From positions 13,624,981 to 13,688,980 of the forward strand of contig OZ025209.1 in assembly GCA_964019055.1 (NCBI GenBank): DNA of 64,000 bases, given 5' to 3'. Position 1 is the stretch's first letter; the number at the start of each line of letters is the position of its first letter. The stretch is from Anthopleura xanthogrammica (Eukaryota > Cnidaria > Anthozoa > Actiniaria > Actiniidae). This document shows positions 1 to 14,600 of the stretch, in pieces. A program made the translations under genes and the position numbers. A model generated the notes under the pieces. That model was not told the origin of the DNA, did no database searches, and saw only the letters and a program-made list of their open reading frames with translations.

Positions 1-425
1 AACAAGCTTGACAGCTAATTCAGCGTTGTCTAGAACAAATAACCAGCAGAGAGTAATCAGACTTAACTGAACCCACGTATAGCAAGTCAACTATTGTTCA
101 AGCAATAAACAATAGAACCTTTAGTAAGCGACCGACCTTAGGTATTATCAACTGGTCGCTCAATAGGCGGTCGTGTTATAGAGGTTAAACTGTAGTGGGA
201 AGTGGCTTGAAACACCTGTTTGGTGAGGGTGAAGTCTAGTGTTGGTGTTCAGGGGCGTAGCCGTGCAGGATCGTGCCTTAGGAGAGGCCCAAAACTCGTT
301 TTCAGGAGATCAACCAAATAACCGGTCAACCAAAAAATGGCAAGCACGATGGAAGAGGGAGGGCCCGGATCCCCTGCCCCCCTGGCTACACCGCTGGTGT
401 TATCTTAAAGGTAATGATAGGTTAC
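1..425. other. Non-coding end of window left of the last visible CLIP exon
   Basis: No exon was found here on either strand. The stretch from about 251 begins CAGGGGCGTAGCC, resembling the terminus of hAT-type non-autonomous elements, but no matching second end was found. The remaining CLIP C-terminus (in vertebrates a metal-binding zinc-knuckle tail) was not seen and must lie left of position 1. Confidence 0.4.
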
Positions 426-3400
426 CTTGACTACCGCCGCCAGCATTGTTCGCCGCCATTCCTGCTGCCATTTGTTTCTTGACATCCAACACCTGGAAGT
501 TTTAAGAATGAAAACCATACTAAGGGGTGGCTTCTGGCAAATGCGCAATACATACATCCCGTTTGCCTCAAGGGCAACAAAGGTGCGCCAAACTTTTTTT
601 TTCTATAGCGAATCCTCTTGCAACTTGTCTTCTAACTAAACATGCAAGACAATAGACCTAATTCGTCTTGGTGTAATGTTTACCCATTTCAAACCGTGTC
701 ATTCCCTAGAGAATAAGATTCTTTGTTTGAGTTGTATCCATATTCATGTGTCTTGTCATGCGCTACTGTTAAACAAAGAAATGATACTCTTGGGAATGAC
801 ACGTGGTCTGAAATAGAAAAACATTACGCACAAGTGGATTTGGTCTATTTATAAAAAAATGCCTTCAAAATTTTATCGATACCCTTAAAGGGGCACTTGG
901 ACGAAAATCGATGAAAATTGGAAATGACTTGAAACTTGTTTAAACCTATCTATATGGCTCTAATAGTATCCAAGCAACATATTTTCTTCACAGTTAAAAG
1001 TGGTGGGTAAAAATTGTTCATTTTTTTCAACATCTAAATTGTGAGTAAATGACGTCATTTACTCAACCCCATTGTTCTTTTACCTTTTGAACCAAAATTT
1101 CTCAACTGCAAGTGGCTCCCAGACTAAGATTTTCGTAAATCTGGTTTTCCTGATCATAACTGAGTAATATTATCCTCGAATATTTGAATTATTCGGACTT
1201 TCGAAAATGGGGGCGTTTTCATCCATGTGCCCCTTTAAACAACTCTGGGGGAGGAAAAACCCCTAGAATCAAGGGAGAGACCCAACAAACTCTACATACA
1301 GGGGATGCAGAGTGTCACAAGGAATATTTCCTTCGTAGCAGTGAATTATTTCTACACATACCTGCTGTTTATATTTTGCAAGTTGTTCATCTTTTAGTTT
1401 CAGTTCATGTTTCGTAGCTTCCAGGTCGTTCTCCATACCTATGCTTGGTATCTCTGAGGCCAAACTATTTGGTCTGAAATATGACAGGAATAAAAGTTAA
1501 AGTTATTACTCTAGAAATGCAAACCTATCAAGGAATGAGTTCAAAAGATCCACAAAAACACGAAAGATATATGAAGCATGCATTGCCTTATACAATATCT
1601 ACAGTACACCTCTTTACCTTGGGCGTAATGTATTTCCATTTCAGACAATGCGTCATTCCTAGGAATATCATTTCTTTGTTTAACGGTTGTGAATTAGAAG
1701 ACATGTGAATATGGATACAACTCAAACAAAGAATCTTAATCTCAAGAGAATGACACGTGGTGTGAAATGGGAAAACTTTACGCCTTATGCCCAAAGGAAG
1801 AGGTCTATTATCTAAGATCGCTAGCACTTTGTCTACTCCACTCATTAACGACAAGGTGTTGTACAAATGCTATACCTTTCTTGTACTCTTGCGCTAAGGG
1901 AGATGATCTCGTCCTGAGCTTTTGCAAGGGCTTCAGCCGTCTGCAACAAAATAATCTCGATATCAATCTACAATAAACATGTCAGCGAAGTAATATAATA
2001 CTAAAGTAAATCACCGCTTGAGCAGTGAATAATCACAATCACAGTGCACAATACTCTAGCCTAAACATCAGTCATTACCTCATTCTTCTGGGTTTCTATC
2101 GCAGTCTTTTTATTGTCAAGGGACTTGACTTGGTCTTGGAGTAAGCTACTCTGTTCTTCAAGAACCGCGACTTTCCTCTTGAACTGATCTCGCTCTGACT
2201 TGACTTGATCCCTGTAATCAATGATATCAGTGTAAGGCAACTGAATGGACCGAGTTTGTTCTCATGAAAAGCTTTGATTATCCCCGGGTAACCTCATACT
2301 GAAACACTAGAATGCGCAGCTATTTGCGCAAATAACAATTTGGTGTTGTAGTGGTAGTGAACTCGCCTCTCACCATCACATGTGAGTAGAGTTTGTTAGG
2401 TCTCTTCCTTTACAGTATTCGAGGGGTTTTTTCCAGGTCCTCCGGATTTTCTCCTTCCACAAAACTTAACACACTACTGGTTTCGAGGTTCGACCTGTGA
2501 GTTAGCCATGTCCTTACTTATATCAGCCTTGAGGTTGTTTCACGGCAGGGCATTGATAAAATCTGAAGATTTGTAATAGTTCTGTGTAATAATGGGAGTG
2601 GTTTCCTTGCAGTTGTGTTGGTTGTACAAGCATCAAGTGAACCAGTTTCTCTGTTGTGCAGAGTGCCTACTTTAAGCCAGTACCATGCGTTTTCCATGCA
2701 TACGAAGAACCGCCCTAAGTTCTTCCCGTCTATAAAAACCACTCCTAGACTAAGATATACTTACAATTGAGACTGTAGCTCTGTAGATTCAGATACTTTA
2801 TCTGTTGCTGATGATTTCAGAAGCGTTAGTTCTTCCTCTTTTTGCGTGGAATGGGACTTTAAGGCATCCATCTGTAGGGACAAACACAAATGATTAATCT
2901 CTTGTTCCCTTTTGCAGCACGTTCATGTTTTCGGAGACGCAGCATCAAAAGGGCCTATCCCCCTAATCTCGCTGTGTCTGAGAGGACAATGCCTTTTTAC
3001 TTTCTTAGGTACCTCTTTCTTTAATGCACCGTACTGTGCCTGCAGCTCATCCAGTTTATTTTGAGTGTTCTTCTTTTCTTGGAGGATCGTTTCTTTCTCC
3101 TGGTTTAATGTTTTCACTTGATTTTCGTTTTCTTGACATATCTGACAAACAAGATTGAATATGATTGGTTTTTTTCCCAGTTTTCATTTGAAAAAAGAAA
3201 AAGAATGGAAAAGATAGGGACGAAGGACAGGTAAAGGAAAGAACAAAAACACAGAGAAGATACAGATTGTGTTACAGGTCCTAGGGGAAAAGTGGTGAGG
3301 AAAATGAGAAAGGAGCGTCCACAAGAAAAAAGCAAAAAGAAGGAAGAGAAAAGAAAAGAGAAATAAATAAAACGAAAGGAAAGGAAGAGATAAAAGAGTA

Positions 3401-6400
3401 AAATACTTGCCTCATACTGAAATATTTTTTGTAAAAAAAATACGTTCACTTACTTTCGTCTTGTCGTTTTTCTCCTGTAGAACAGCTTGATAATCGGAGT
3501 TCAACTTCTCATATTTTCCCATTACTTCAGATACCTTCTTTTCCGTGTCACCCTGGGCACTAGTTAACATGCTCTTCTCTGACACTGCAGCATCAAGCTT
3601 TGAAGCGACTTGGGCTATTTCATTTTGCTTTTCTTGGATTTCATTCTCGTATTGAGAGCATTTCTCCTGTGAATCAAAAACATTAGTTCAGCTGGGGCAA
3701 GCAGGGCTATAGACCCCTTGCATGTGATGTCAAAGCAGCTCAATATGGAGGACAAAACAAGGGAATTTCAATCTCCTGAGAATTGGAACCTATTGTTTTG
3801 TCCTCCGGATAGAGCTGCATTCCGACGTGCTGCAAGGGGTCTATTCACTACTTCATACTAAAACCTTTTCCTAGCCATTACCAACTTGTGCTTACGAGCT
3901 TTGGTGATGTTTATCACCCCGATTTCTCTTTCCTTTTACAGACCATTTTCCTGGAAATCTATGGTTGCCTGGACGTCCCGAAATGGAAACTCTCTTCCGG
4001 ATATTTCACGGGAAATTGCCTATATCTTATCGGGGCAAGATAGCTGGACCTCTCCTTTCTCGCTTGTGGAGTAGGTGAGCTGTTGGAAAGATTGGGTCCC
4101 ACAAAAGTAAAGAGTAAAGAGAGATCTTCCCATTCCCCAAATCCACCTCTTCTCTCCTCTCCTAATACTCCCTGCGGTCCCTGCGGTCCCTGCGGTCCCT
4201 GCGGCCACACACATTGGGCCACTTTGCAAAATACTGTAAATTTCGGTTGCACCACCCTTTTTTTAAAAGTAAGACCATACATAAAACAGGCAAATACAGG
4301 ACATTTAAATATATTAGTTTGAAGGTGGAAGAATACAGAACACTTGGGTCACTGGTAAAGAAAGTATAAGGATCATTACTACAGGTATATCACTTATTAC
4401 TAGATGGTTAGTATACATTACGCAAATGATTAGTTTCTATTCTAAACAGATAATTATTACTTAAGTATAGATTTGAGCTTATAGCCAAAAAAGAAAAAAA
4501 TGGTTTGAGTGAACAATACATCATAGAATAACTACACTAGGGTAGAATAGGAGTCACTATAATTGATATTAATTTGAACCCCCTGCCCCAGAGTTGATCT
4601 GCTGGTTACACGATGGACTATTGGTATTCTTTGTTTGAAACTAAGTTGTGTACCTTAAAAGGTGTAAAAATCAGGTATAAGATGTCAGATTGACGATTCT
4701 GATTATTATTCTGGTTCTCCATCAAAAACGTACCATCCAAAACTATTAAGTCGAATGGATTGTTATTTGAGGTATAATGAGCCAGGACTGACTCAAATGC
4801 CAATTGAGCTGAATAAAATCAATCGTCAGATAGCTAAAGGAGAGCCGGGGTCTTATGGAGAGCTCATGCGCAGAAATATCAATTTACTAGTAAGGTAAGA
4901 TGTTATATGAAGCACAATTCAATACACGAATGGTAAAAGAGAATATGCATTATATTTCAGTGACACTGTTAACTGAATTGAATTCAGTCCACTGAATTTA
5001 TCGCCAGATAGCAAGAAAAAAAAAAAGAAAAAAAAAGAAGGGACGTAAAACAAACCCAGCATGCATGCGGTTATTGTACCTTTAGAACGTCCTTATCTTG
5101 TATTGTACTTTTCAGTTGCGTCTTTATTTCTTCCAGCTCTTTAGTCATCGTGTCCAATAACGTTCTACTGTCATTGAGTTCAGTTTTAAGGGTCTTTATC
5201 TCGGTTTGTTTGGCACTATTGTTCTCCTATTTAATGGCATGTCAATCAAACAAAAAGTAACCCTTAACAAGAACCACTACTGGTTACTGGTTGGCAATAA
5301 TTCGAAAACGAGCAACTAACAAAGAGATGGAGGCCACGTTGGCGGTAAAAAAAAAAGCAAGAACTGACCTAATAGATATTCGTTTTTAAAAGGATACCGC
5401 CAACATGCCCGCGATCACATTGTGTGGGAACACGTTCGTGAACATCTCATCAATTTGGTGGAGAATGAGCAAAAAGTATCACGTTGAGTTTTGAGTATCG
5501 TATAGTTGAATATTCACAGCACAAGTGATCAGTGGGTTCTTGCTTTCGTTACAAGATATAGTTATTATAACTGAGATGAATAAAAATGAGTTTCATTTGG
5601 CGTATATTCCGGTGGAGAACCCGGTACAAACTGATAAGTTGAATGACTTCCTAACTGAAGTGAAGTTGTTCATGCAACATGCACAGAGTTGAAGGTGCAA
5701 AAAGCAATTACTTGCTTGCGTATGACTATTAGATAGTTGAAGACACAGACCTTAGCTGTTGTGTTACTCTTCATGGTGGAGATCCGGTACACACTGATAA
5801 GTTGAATAACTGAAATGCAGGTGTCCATGCAACATGCACTGAGTTGAGGGTGCAAAAAGCAATTACTTGCTTATGCTTGCGTATGACTATTAGATAGTTG
5901 AAGACATAGACCTTAGCTGTTGTGTCAGTCTTCATGGTGGAGACCGGTACACACTGATAAGTTAAATGAGTTCCTAACTGAAGTGCAGTTGTCCATGCAA
6001 CATGCACAAAGTTGAAGGTGCAAAAAGCAATTACTTGCTTGCGTACGACTATTAAATAGTTGAATACATAGACCTTAGCTGTTGAGTAAGTCTTCATGGT
6101 GGAGAACCCAGCACAAACTAATAAGTTGAATGACTTCCTAACTGAAGTGCAGGTGTCCATGCAACACAGATCGAGTTTAATTAAGATGCAAAGAAGTAAG
6201 TTCCTGCTTGCATAAATATGATGACTATCAGAACTTAGTTGAAGACAAGAGACTTTAGCTATTGTGTTAGTCTTCATGATGGAGACCCCGCACACACTAT
6301 AAGTCAAGTGAATTGTTACTTGAAATGCAATTCCCATGCTTAGTAGAGATGAAGAAGTGAATAAGGAACTACTTGATAGAGTATGACCATTAGAACGTAC

Positions 6401-9400
6401 TATACAAAATCAATAAAGCTGTTGTGTTAATCTGGTGTCGAGCACGCAGCACAACTATCAATTCAATTGGGGTATGAACTGCAGTTATTATGGATGCATA
6501 CAAATGAGATCCAAATGAGACAACAAGCATTGTATCGACCCGATAGCCTCACTTGTATGATTCTTAAAACAAAAGAATATCTCATTGCGGGCTCAACTGT
6601 AATAACAGCTATTGCAGTGTATTCCATGCTAAGCAAAGTGCTTGCGTGCTTGTATCAAGACTTGGATGCAAACAGGAAACCCTCGACTACTGTGTTAATC
6701 TGCTGGTGGAGAACCTAGCAAAAGTCAAGTCGAGTGAGTTTTTATTTGAAGTGCCATAATCCATGCAACGTAAAGATGAAGAAGCAAAGAAAAATAGTAC
6801 TTAGTAGTTGCTTGTGTATAATATCAAACTATTAGAGTTGAATAACAGAAATCATCAACTGGCAAGTTAATGTGGTGGCGTGAGGGTGGCGTGAGACATC
6901 GTGCACAAAAGTACCAAGCCGAGCAAGTTACTTGAAGTGAAATGATTCATGCTAAGAAAACAGAAACCATGCAGGAGATAGGTGTGTACTGATCGTTCAT
7001 ACAACACTCTGTACCTTCAGGTTGTCTCTTTCTTCTACTGTCTGTTGCTGTTGGGACTTTATCGTGTTCAGTTCACTGGAGAGTCTTTCTTGTAGTGCAT
7101 TGTCCTCTTCCAGTTTAGCCAGGAGTGATGCCCCTTCAGACTGACTTCTTGTTTCCCGTTCCTTAAAAATCCATCGCCGAAAAAAAAAATTGCGCAAGCA
7201 CAAAACACGCAAAAATATTAAAATTAAAGAAATAAATATTGAATAGGAGGACAAAAAACTAAAAATATTACTTTGACATTTTGAAATGAAACCGCAAATC
7301 CCGAGACGGATTTCCTGAGACTGAAATGTCACTCGTTTGACAGGAACAACATTAGATACTGAAGCAGACTACAAAAATGCTTGACAGTATAGAAAAAACG
7401 GCTCAGCTAAACAAAGGTTGAGGACACTCATTTGACAGAAATATATGATGAAACAGACTATACATAGACTAGGTAGCTACGCTTGAAGGGTGTGGTCAGT
7501 AGTATTAGTAGGACATTCATATAAAAAGATATATAATAAAACAGACTATACAAAGACTAGGTGGCTATACTTGAAGGGTGTGGTCAGTATTATTAGTAGG
7601 ACACTCATACAAGATATATGATAAAAAAGACCATACATAGACTAGGTAGCTACGCTTGAAGGGTGTGGTCAATAGTATTAGTAGGACACTCATAAAAAGA
7701 TATATGATAAAACAGACAATACATAGACTAGGTAGGTACACTTGAAGGGTGTGGTCAATAGTATTTGTAGGACATTCATATAAAAAGATATATAATAAAA
7801 CAGACAATACATAGACTAGGTAGCTACACTTGAAGGGTGTGGTCAATAGTATTAGTAGGACACTCATACAATATATATGATAAAACAGACAATACATAGA
7901 CTATGTAGGTACACTTGGAGGGTGTGATCAGTAGTATTAGTAGGACACTCATAAAAAGATATAATTATGATAAAACAGACAATACATAGACTAGGTAGCT
8001 GTACTCAAATGATGTGGTCAGTAGTATTAGTAGGACACTCATACAAGATATATGATAAAACAGACTATACATAGACTAGGTAGCTGTTCTCAGATGGTGT
8101 GGTCAGTAGTATTAGTAGGACACTGATATTAAAACAGAGACTGTGATAGACTAGACGTACACTATGCTGTTCAGGAACTGCAGCTCAGTCATACATGGAA
8201 AGAAAAAGTGACTTGTACTTGCATATTTTGGTAACTGAAGTGACCACTCTTTTAATTGCTACAAGCTGATCGAGACAACAGTTGCAACAGGAAAATCAGG
8301 TAATAGGCTATTAGTACCATCAATCAAACAAATTGTTTGGTACCTTTACATATTGCATGATTTCTCTGTCACAACAATTGTCTCGATGAGTGCATGGCAA
8401 TGAAAACAGTGGTAATAATATCATTAAGATTTGACACCCATTATGTTGTTGTTACCTTAATGACATCTCTATCCTGTGTTGTGTTTTGCAATTGTAACTT
8501 GGTTCCTTCCAACTCTTTTGTCAACTTTTCCAACAATGTTCTATTCTCATTCAGTTCAGTTTTATAGGTGTTAACTTCTGTTTGTTGTGCATTGTTAAGT
8601 TCCTAGGAATTCCCATACCAATATCACAAAATAAATGTCAAATGAAATATAATAAAAAACCCAAAAAGTAAACTAAATTGAAATTGAAAAAAAATGGCAA
8701 AAATAACAAAACTAAAATGAGAGATATCAAAAGCACCATGATAATGAAAATAAGCAAAAAGAACAAAAAATTATCAAATAAAAGAACGTTTCAAGGGCTT
8801 TTCTCTGGGTTCTCCAGTTCTCCTCCCTCCTTAAAAATCAAATTCTAAATTCCAATTCGATCCTGGGCTTCACAGTAATTGGAGCTTAGCTCTATTGTGA
8901 GTGTCCCATGCTGTGATACAACAAATTACACCATCTTTCGTATGACTACCTTAACATTATCTCTATCTTGTGTCATAACTTGTAACTGATTCTTGGTCAG
9001 GTTTAAGTCTTCAGTAACCTTTAGTAACTGTTCAGTCTGCTGGTTGAGTCTACTATTCTGGGTACCAGATTCCTCATTCTTAGTTTGTTCTAATTTCTTT
9101 AACAAAAATATCCAAAGAACACTTATGTGAAATTAAAATGTAAACTTAATCAAGAGAACTAAATATGGGTTGCATCGTTGGTTTAACCTGGTAAGCATGG
9201 CACAAATTTCATTCTGGCAGAGAGTTTCACACAATAACATTACTAAAATTTAAAGGAAAATTTCAGAAACCCTCTTCATCAAGAAACTAAATCTTATTTT
9301 GAATGAACCAGGAGAATTAACTCCTTTGCATGAGTCTACTGAACTAGCAATAGCCTATTCTTGTATATATTATGTACCACAGAGCAAGCACCTCCCCCAC

Positions 9401-11693
9401 CCCCACAGGTTTCTAACCAAAAATAATTATGAGTTGCCTAAAGCTTTGGCATTGCCCCTCAAAACTGTGGCACTGGAAAGTGCATTTCCAAGAGCCTCAT
9501 TTTCAAAATTTTCAGATTGGGGGAGGGGGGTGATGACATTCTTTCAGAACCCCTCCCCCCCAGATTAGCCCCCACTCAAAACTATGCTCTGTAGTATAAT
9601 AACGTATCAATATCATACATTGCAGTAGATGACTGAAATATTCAGAATATTATGAAAAACAAATTTCTTCTTGTCATTACTTTCTTATTAGAAAGACATC
9701 TTGTTTTTAGTATTTAGTAATTTTCAATAGTGGGTCTTATTGCTTATACCAGTGTCTTATAGCCCTCTCCTCCCACACTTTTGAAATCCCCACCCCTCAT
9801 GACGCCCTTGACCTTCTTACCTCCAGTTCTTGCTTGTGTGCTTGGACAAGTCTGGCATTTTCATCTTTCTGCCTCTCTAAGTCTGTTTTCTACAATAACA
9901 ATATTATGAACAAATCCAACAATTATTTTTATGCTGGTTGCATAGATCATAGAACAAACTTATGGTATGAGTGGATGGGCTATTGTGATCAACCTGCACC
10001 ATACTCTAAGGTGTCTGTAAGTGGTAGGCCAATCACTTGAAATACCGACCACTATCCGACATGTTTTACCGACAACTTATACTGTTACATCACCAACCAC
10101 TTACTGACCACTTACCAACCGCTTACTGGCACATTACCGACCATGTACCAAAACCTTACCATATGGTGTGGGTTGATCACAATATATGATGGATAACTTA
10201 CCAAGGAGTTTATTTGATTGATTAATTTCTTTGTCTGCTCATCATGGGATTTGCTTAGCTTTTCCAAATCTTTACTGTGGCACTCCTATATTATCAGTGC
10301 AAAATTTCAAGATGAACTAATGATAAATCTTTTGATAAATTGAACCAGCATAGCTAGAGTGGAAAGGAACAGAGAACAGGGATGGAGAAATGGCTAAAAT
10401 AAGACAGGGAGGAGGGAATTCTGAGATATAGAAAAAATTAGAATAGAGAGAAGGGAAAGAGGAAAACAGAGGAGGGAGAAACGGCTGAAAAAATTAGGGA
10501 AAGAGAAAAATGACAAAAATGGGAGAAACAATTGAAAATGAGAATAGGAAGAACAGAGAGTCAGAAAAGAGGAAATGGGAGGAGGGAGAAATGGAAAAAA
10601 ATAGGGAGGGAGAAAAATGATATTAAAAAGAAAGAGGAAGAATATTTAAGATCCTGTTCCTCTCTGCTGTAGCAACTATGAGAACTATGAATGCAAATAT
10701 TTATATTAACCTTTGCCTGTGCAACATCTTCAGTTAATCTTGCAATCTGGATCTGTGATTCTGCCGATGCTCCCTTCAAATCATCCAGCATCCTAGCATG
10801 CAGTAGTAATGGTTGATATTATGACATTTGATGCTAAATTGCCAAAATTACTACCATATTACGTGTACCATAAGGAAGCTTCTATACTTCCAATTTTGTT
10901 AAGTTGACCTTTTCAGCACTATTCATCACATGGTGTACTTGCTGTCATGGTTACCAAAAAAGTTGGACATTGTTACAGTCGAATAGCTGCACAATTGTAC
11001 AGTCTAACTATCGTACAATTTATCAACTTGATTTGTTTATTTGTTTATTATTCTCCAAATTCTCAAAAAACTACTCCAAAAACAAGGTATTTGAAATAGT
11101 TTTGCTACATTTTAGCTTTGATCATAACCAACTTTTCAACCCCACAACAATTTTTGACCCCTCTTGGATTGTACCTCCTGCACCTTTCCACTTCATTCTT
11201 ATTTCTATTTTTGTAATTCTTTGTTTTTTTTTGTGTGTGGAAAAATAAAAACCTTTGAGCCTTTGAATTTGGTATACCTACCAATCACCAATGAAAATTA
11301 CCCTCCTTCAGCCATGTTGCAACAGTCAGCATGGAAACTGAACCTGCGTCCCAGTGGTGAAAGCTGGACATTTCACTCCTACCCATCAATACTTCCCCAG
11401 ATGATTTAACCTTACCCCTTGCAGCATTTCAGAATGCAGCTTAATTTGGAGGACAAAACAATAGGTTTCCAAAATTCCAGGTTATGAAATGTTTTTGCTT
11501 TGTCCTGAAAATTGAGCTGTTTAATGGTACTTACAAGGGAACTATTTACTAATTCACTAAATTTCCTAATTTACTACTAAAAGATCATTAGATGTCAGCC
11601 ATACCTGTCTTTCTCTCTGAGTTGCTCATTTAAATATGTCAATCTCTCTGAATTGTTGCCAGAGTTCTTCATTAGTTCAGCAATCTCAGATTC
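426..11693 (-). CDS. CLIP1: CLIP part 3: distal coiled-coil exons
   Basis: Exons in transcript order are 11693-11605, 10792-10711, 10285-10202, 9889-9821, 9096-8950, 8602-8456, 7161-7015, 5226-5080, 3666-3454, 3141-3013, 2871-2765, 2211-2079, 1940-1876, 1473-1362 and 492-426. Frames join without a break. Four consecutive exons (9096 to 5080) are each exactly 147 nt and phase 0, so each adds 49 residues, or seven heptads. The last visible exon encodes a short Ala/Gly/Asn-rich stretch starting [12 protein letters not shown] and ends in phase 1, so at least one more exon must follow left of position 1. Confidence 0.87.
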
Positions 11694-14600
11694 CTAAGGA
11701 GATATGAAAATTGCTGAATTAGTTTGAACTAAAAAATCTAGTTATCACAGCTTTGGTTAAAAGCTTATTACTGCAGTTTCAATCATGCATTACCACTAAA
11801 CATCAAGTTCTAACATACTGAAATTAAGTTTTTTTGAAAGTCAATCGAACGTAGGTTTAGCAATGACAATAGTCCCCTTCACAGTTCCTTGCACCATCTT
11901 GAAAGGTAGCCATGCTTTTGTATCCAAGCAAAACATGAGGTGGCCTTGCAATGATAGACACCTTTTTTAACACCTTGGACAATTATTCACATGCCTCTAT
12001 CATTGCAAGCTCACCGTTCGTCTCACTTTGATGCAAAGGCACCACTACCTTTCAAGAAGGTACAGGAATCTGTGATGGGGACTGTTTGATTGACATCCGA
12101 ATCTTCCAAAAACCATCCTTGAACTCAATGTTTTGAAAAGGTGTACTATTAAAGCATAAATTGATAAAAAAATTCATGCAAACAAAAACTTTTTTTTGCA
12201 AAAACAATTTAGCAAGTTTGTTAATTAGCACACAGCGAACCCAACACAAATTAGTGAAAAAAAACTTTGAATAAAAAAGTTTGTATAAGGAAATTATACT
12301 AAACTCATAATTACACATGCAAAAAAATAAGCAGAGAAAGACAGGTATTTGAGCTAACTTGAAAACAAAATAGCTTTTAAATTAATAAGAACATTTATTC
12401 AGTTTAGACACAGTTTTAAATGACGTCACAACTTTTATATTTAAAAAGCAAAACACAAATACAAAAGTGCATTTTCACAATTCAATTTATTGAATTTTTT
12501 TCAATTTATTTATCATTTATAACAATTGATTAGATATATATTAGATATATATTAATAACTGGGGCATTTATTAACTTATTTTTGACAAATATTGTTATTA
12601 AATTTGTTTTATAAATAAGGGTATGTATTATAAATTATTATCATTACTGCCAAAGTAGGTACCTACAGGTTTATAGAGTGACAATAATTATTGCCACCAA
12701 AAAAAGATAATTATCTTAATATTAGAATTTCTTATCCAACTTATAAAATATTGATACCATCCCAAATAACAGTTGAATTTGTACTTTATCTATTCCTTTT
12801 TTTCTCCCACTTTTTTTAGAAATTTTTTAGAAAACTAGAAAATTTACAAATAATAAAAAAGCATTTTTCTACAATTTGTAACAAATTCAAAATTCAAAAT
12901 ATTAAACTATTAGACGTAAATATAATATTCGTTTATTTTCAGACGGTCATGTGTCATTCTCTAGAGTATCATTTCTTTGTTTAACAGTTGTACATGAGAA
13001 GACACATTAATATGGATACAACTCAAACAGAGAATCATGTCATTCTCAAGAGAATTACAAGTTAAAAAGACCTATTCTCAAGGAAAATAATATGTATTTT
13101 CCCCCTCCAGATTAAGAACTTGAATAGCAGATATATCAGGGTCACACTCCATTGCCTTCAAACAATTGTTTCAAGTCGAGGCATTTGGGTCAACAATACT
13201 GTAAATGTATAGAAACTGTTCCAAATACCTTGATTTAAAACAATAAATTATTGTTTGAGGACAATGAAGTGTAACTATGATATCTTCTATTGTGAACAAT
13301 GAATTTTAAAAATCCTCAAATCCTATTTCTCCTTGAAAAACATTACTGTTAAATTCCAAATTTATCCCAAAATTATGACAATGATGTTATGCTGGATTTT
13401 TACATCTGGTGTTTTCTGATAGAAATTGTTATCCAGTTTATAAGTTAGTAGATTTATGAGGTTGTAGTAAAGGGTTATTAGTACCAGGACAGCCAATGGA
13501 CACACCTACCAGTTTGTTCTTATCTGCCGTCAGGTTGATGGTCTTAGCTTCACTTATTTGCAGCTGCGTTTGGAGCTCTGAAAACATGAAAAAAGTTTTA
13601 AACTATAAAGTTATAACTTTAATAGTGCTATCTATGTCCAGCCAGAACTTGTACCGTCAATAATGTGCCTTGCCAATCATTTTGACCAGTAACGTTGATC
13701 ATCATGATCATGACCGGTGACTGACTGGCCATTATTTTTAGCCCTGTAGCAAGATGATTAAGGTGATAGGAGCGGTAATGATTATAATAATGATGATGGC
13801 AATGATGATACTAATAATTATTACTTGTAATAGTGATAGGCTCAAGATCAAGGGCAGATACAGGAATCTGTTGAGAGGGGGTCCAAACATTGAGAGGAAA
13901 GTCCAAATGTATACTTCATGCAAAGTTTACTTCAAAGCTGTGACAAAACTAGATTTTAGGATAAAACAAACAAGGGAACCTTAGGTATGACAGGGGGTAT
14001 GGACCCCACTGACCCTCCTCCTGGATCCGTCCTTGAAGATAATGAATCCTGGTTAAATCCTCCATTGGGAAAGGGTCTGCCGATAATTAATGATGATGTA
14101 AACCTGTGAATTACCTAGTGTAACTGACTTGATCTGCTTCAGTTCATCTGACATGGAATCAAATTCATTTTCTTTGCTGATCAACTTGGCTGTAAGGTCT
14201 AGGGATAAAGCAAAAGTACCGTTCATTTGATTGTTATGTAACTTACTGTACTAAAGAAAAAGGTGGTATATAATTATGTCAATGAAGTTTGTGCTTCCAC
14301 AAGTCTAGTAAACAATAGACCTTTTGCCTATTTAGTAAATACTTCTACTGTGATCCCTGACAGAAAGTCAGGTTTAGCCTCATGAATTCATGTGCACCTT
14401 GAACAGGTAATAGTAAACTATACAACCCCCAAATCGGTGTTGGTAGGGTATTGGTAGGGTGACGGTAGGTTGTTGGCAGGGTGTTGATAGGTTGTCGGTA
14501 GGGTGTTGGTAGGATGTCCGGTAGGCTAATGTTAGCCTAATGGTGTGGTGTCGGCTGATACCCTACCGACACTGATTTGGGGGTCAGTTAGTTTACTTTT

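Noticed and set aside
3959..4282. Collagen-like GPQGPQ frame
   Set aside because: Only four 9-bp units in a CLIP intron, with no collagen context or splice sites.
5771..6337. 188-codon minus-strand frame
   Set aside because: It is translation of the satellite unit; the peptide repeats itself and has no domain.
7565..7897. 110-codon minus-strand frame
   Set aside because: It reads through the ~87-bp minisatellite and repeats with the unit.
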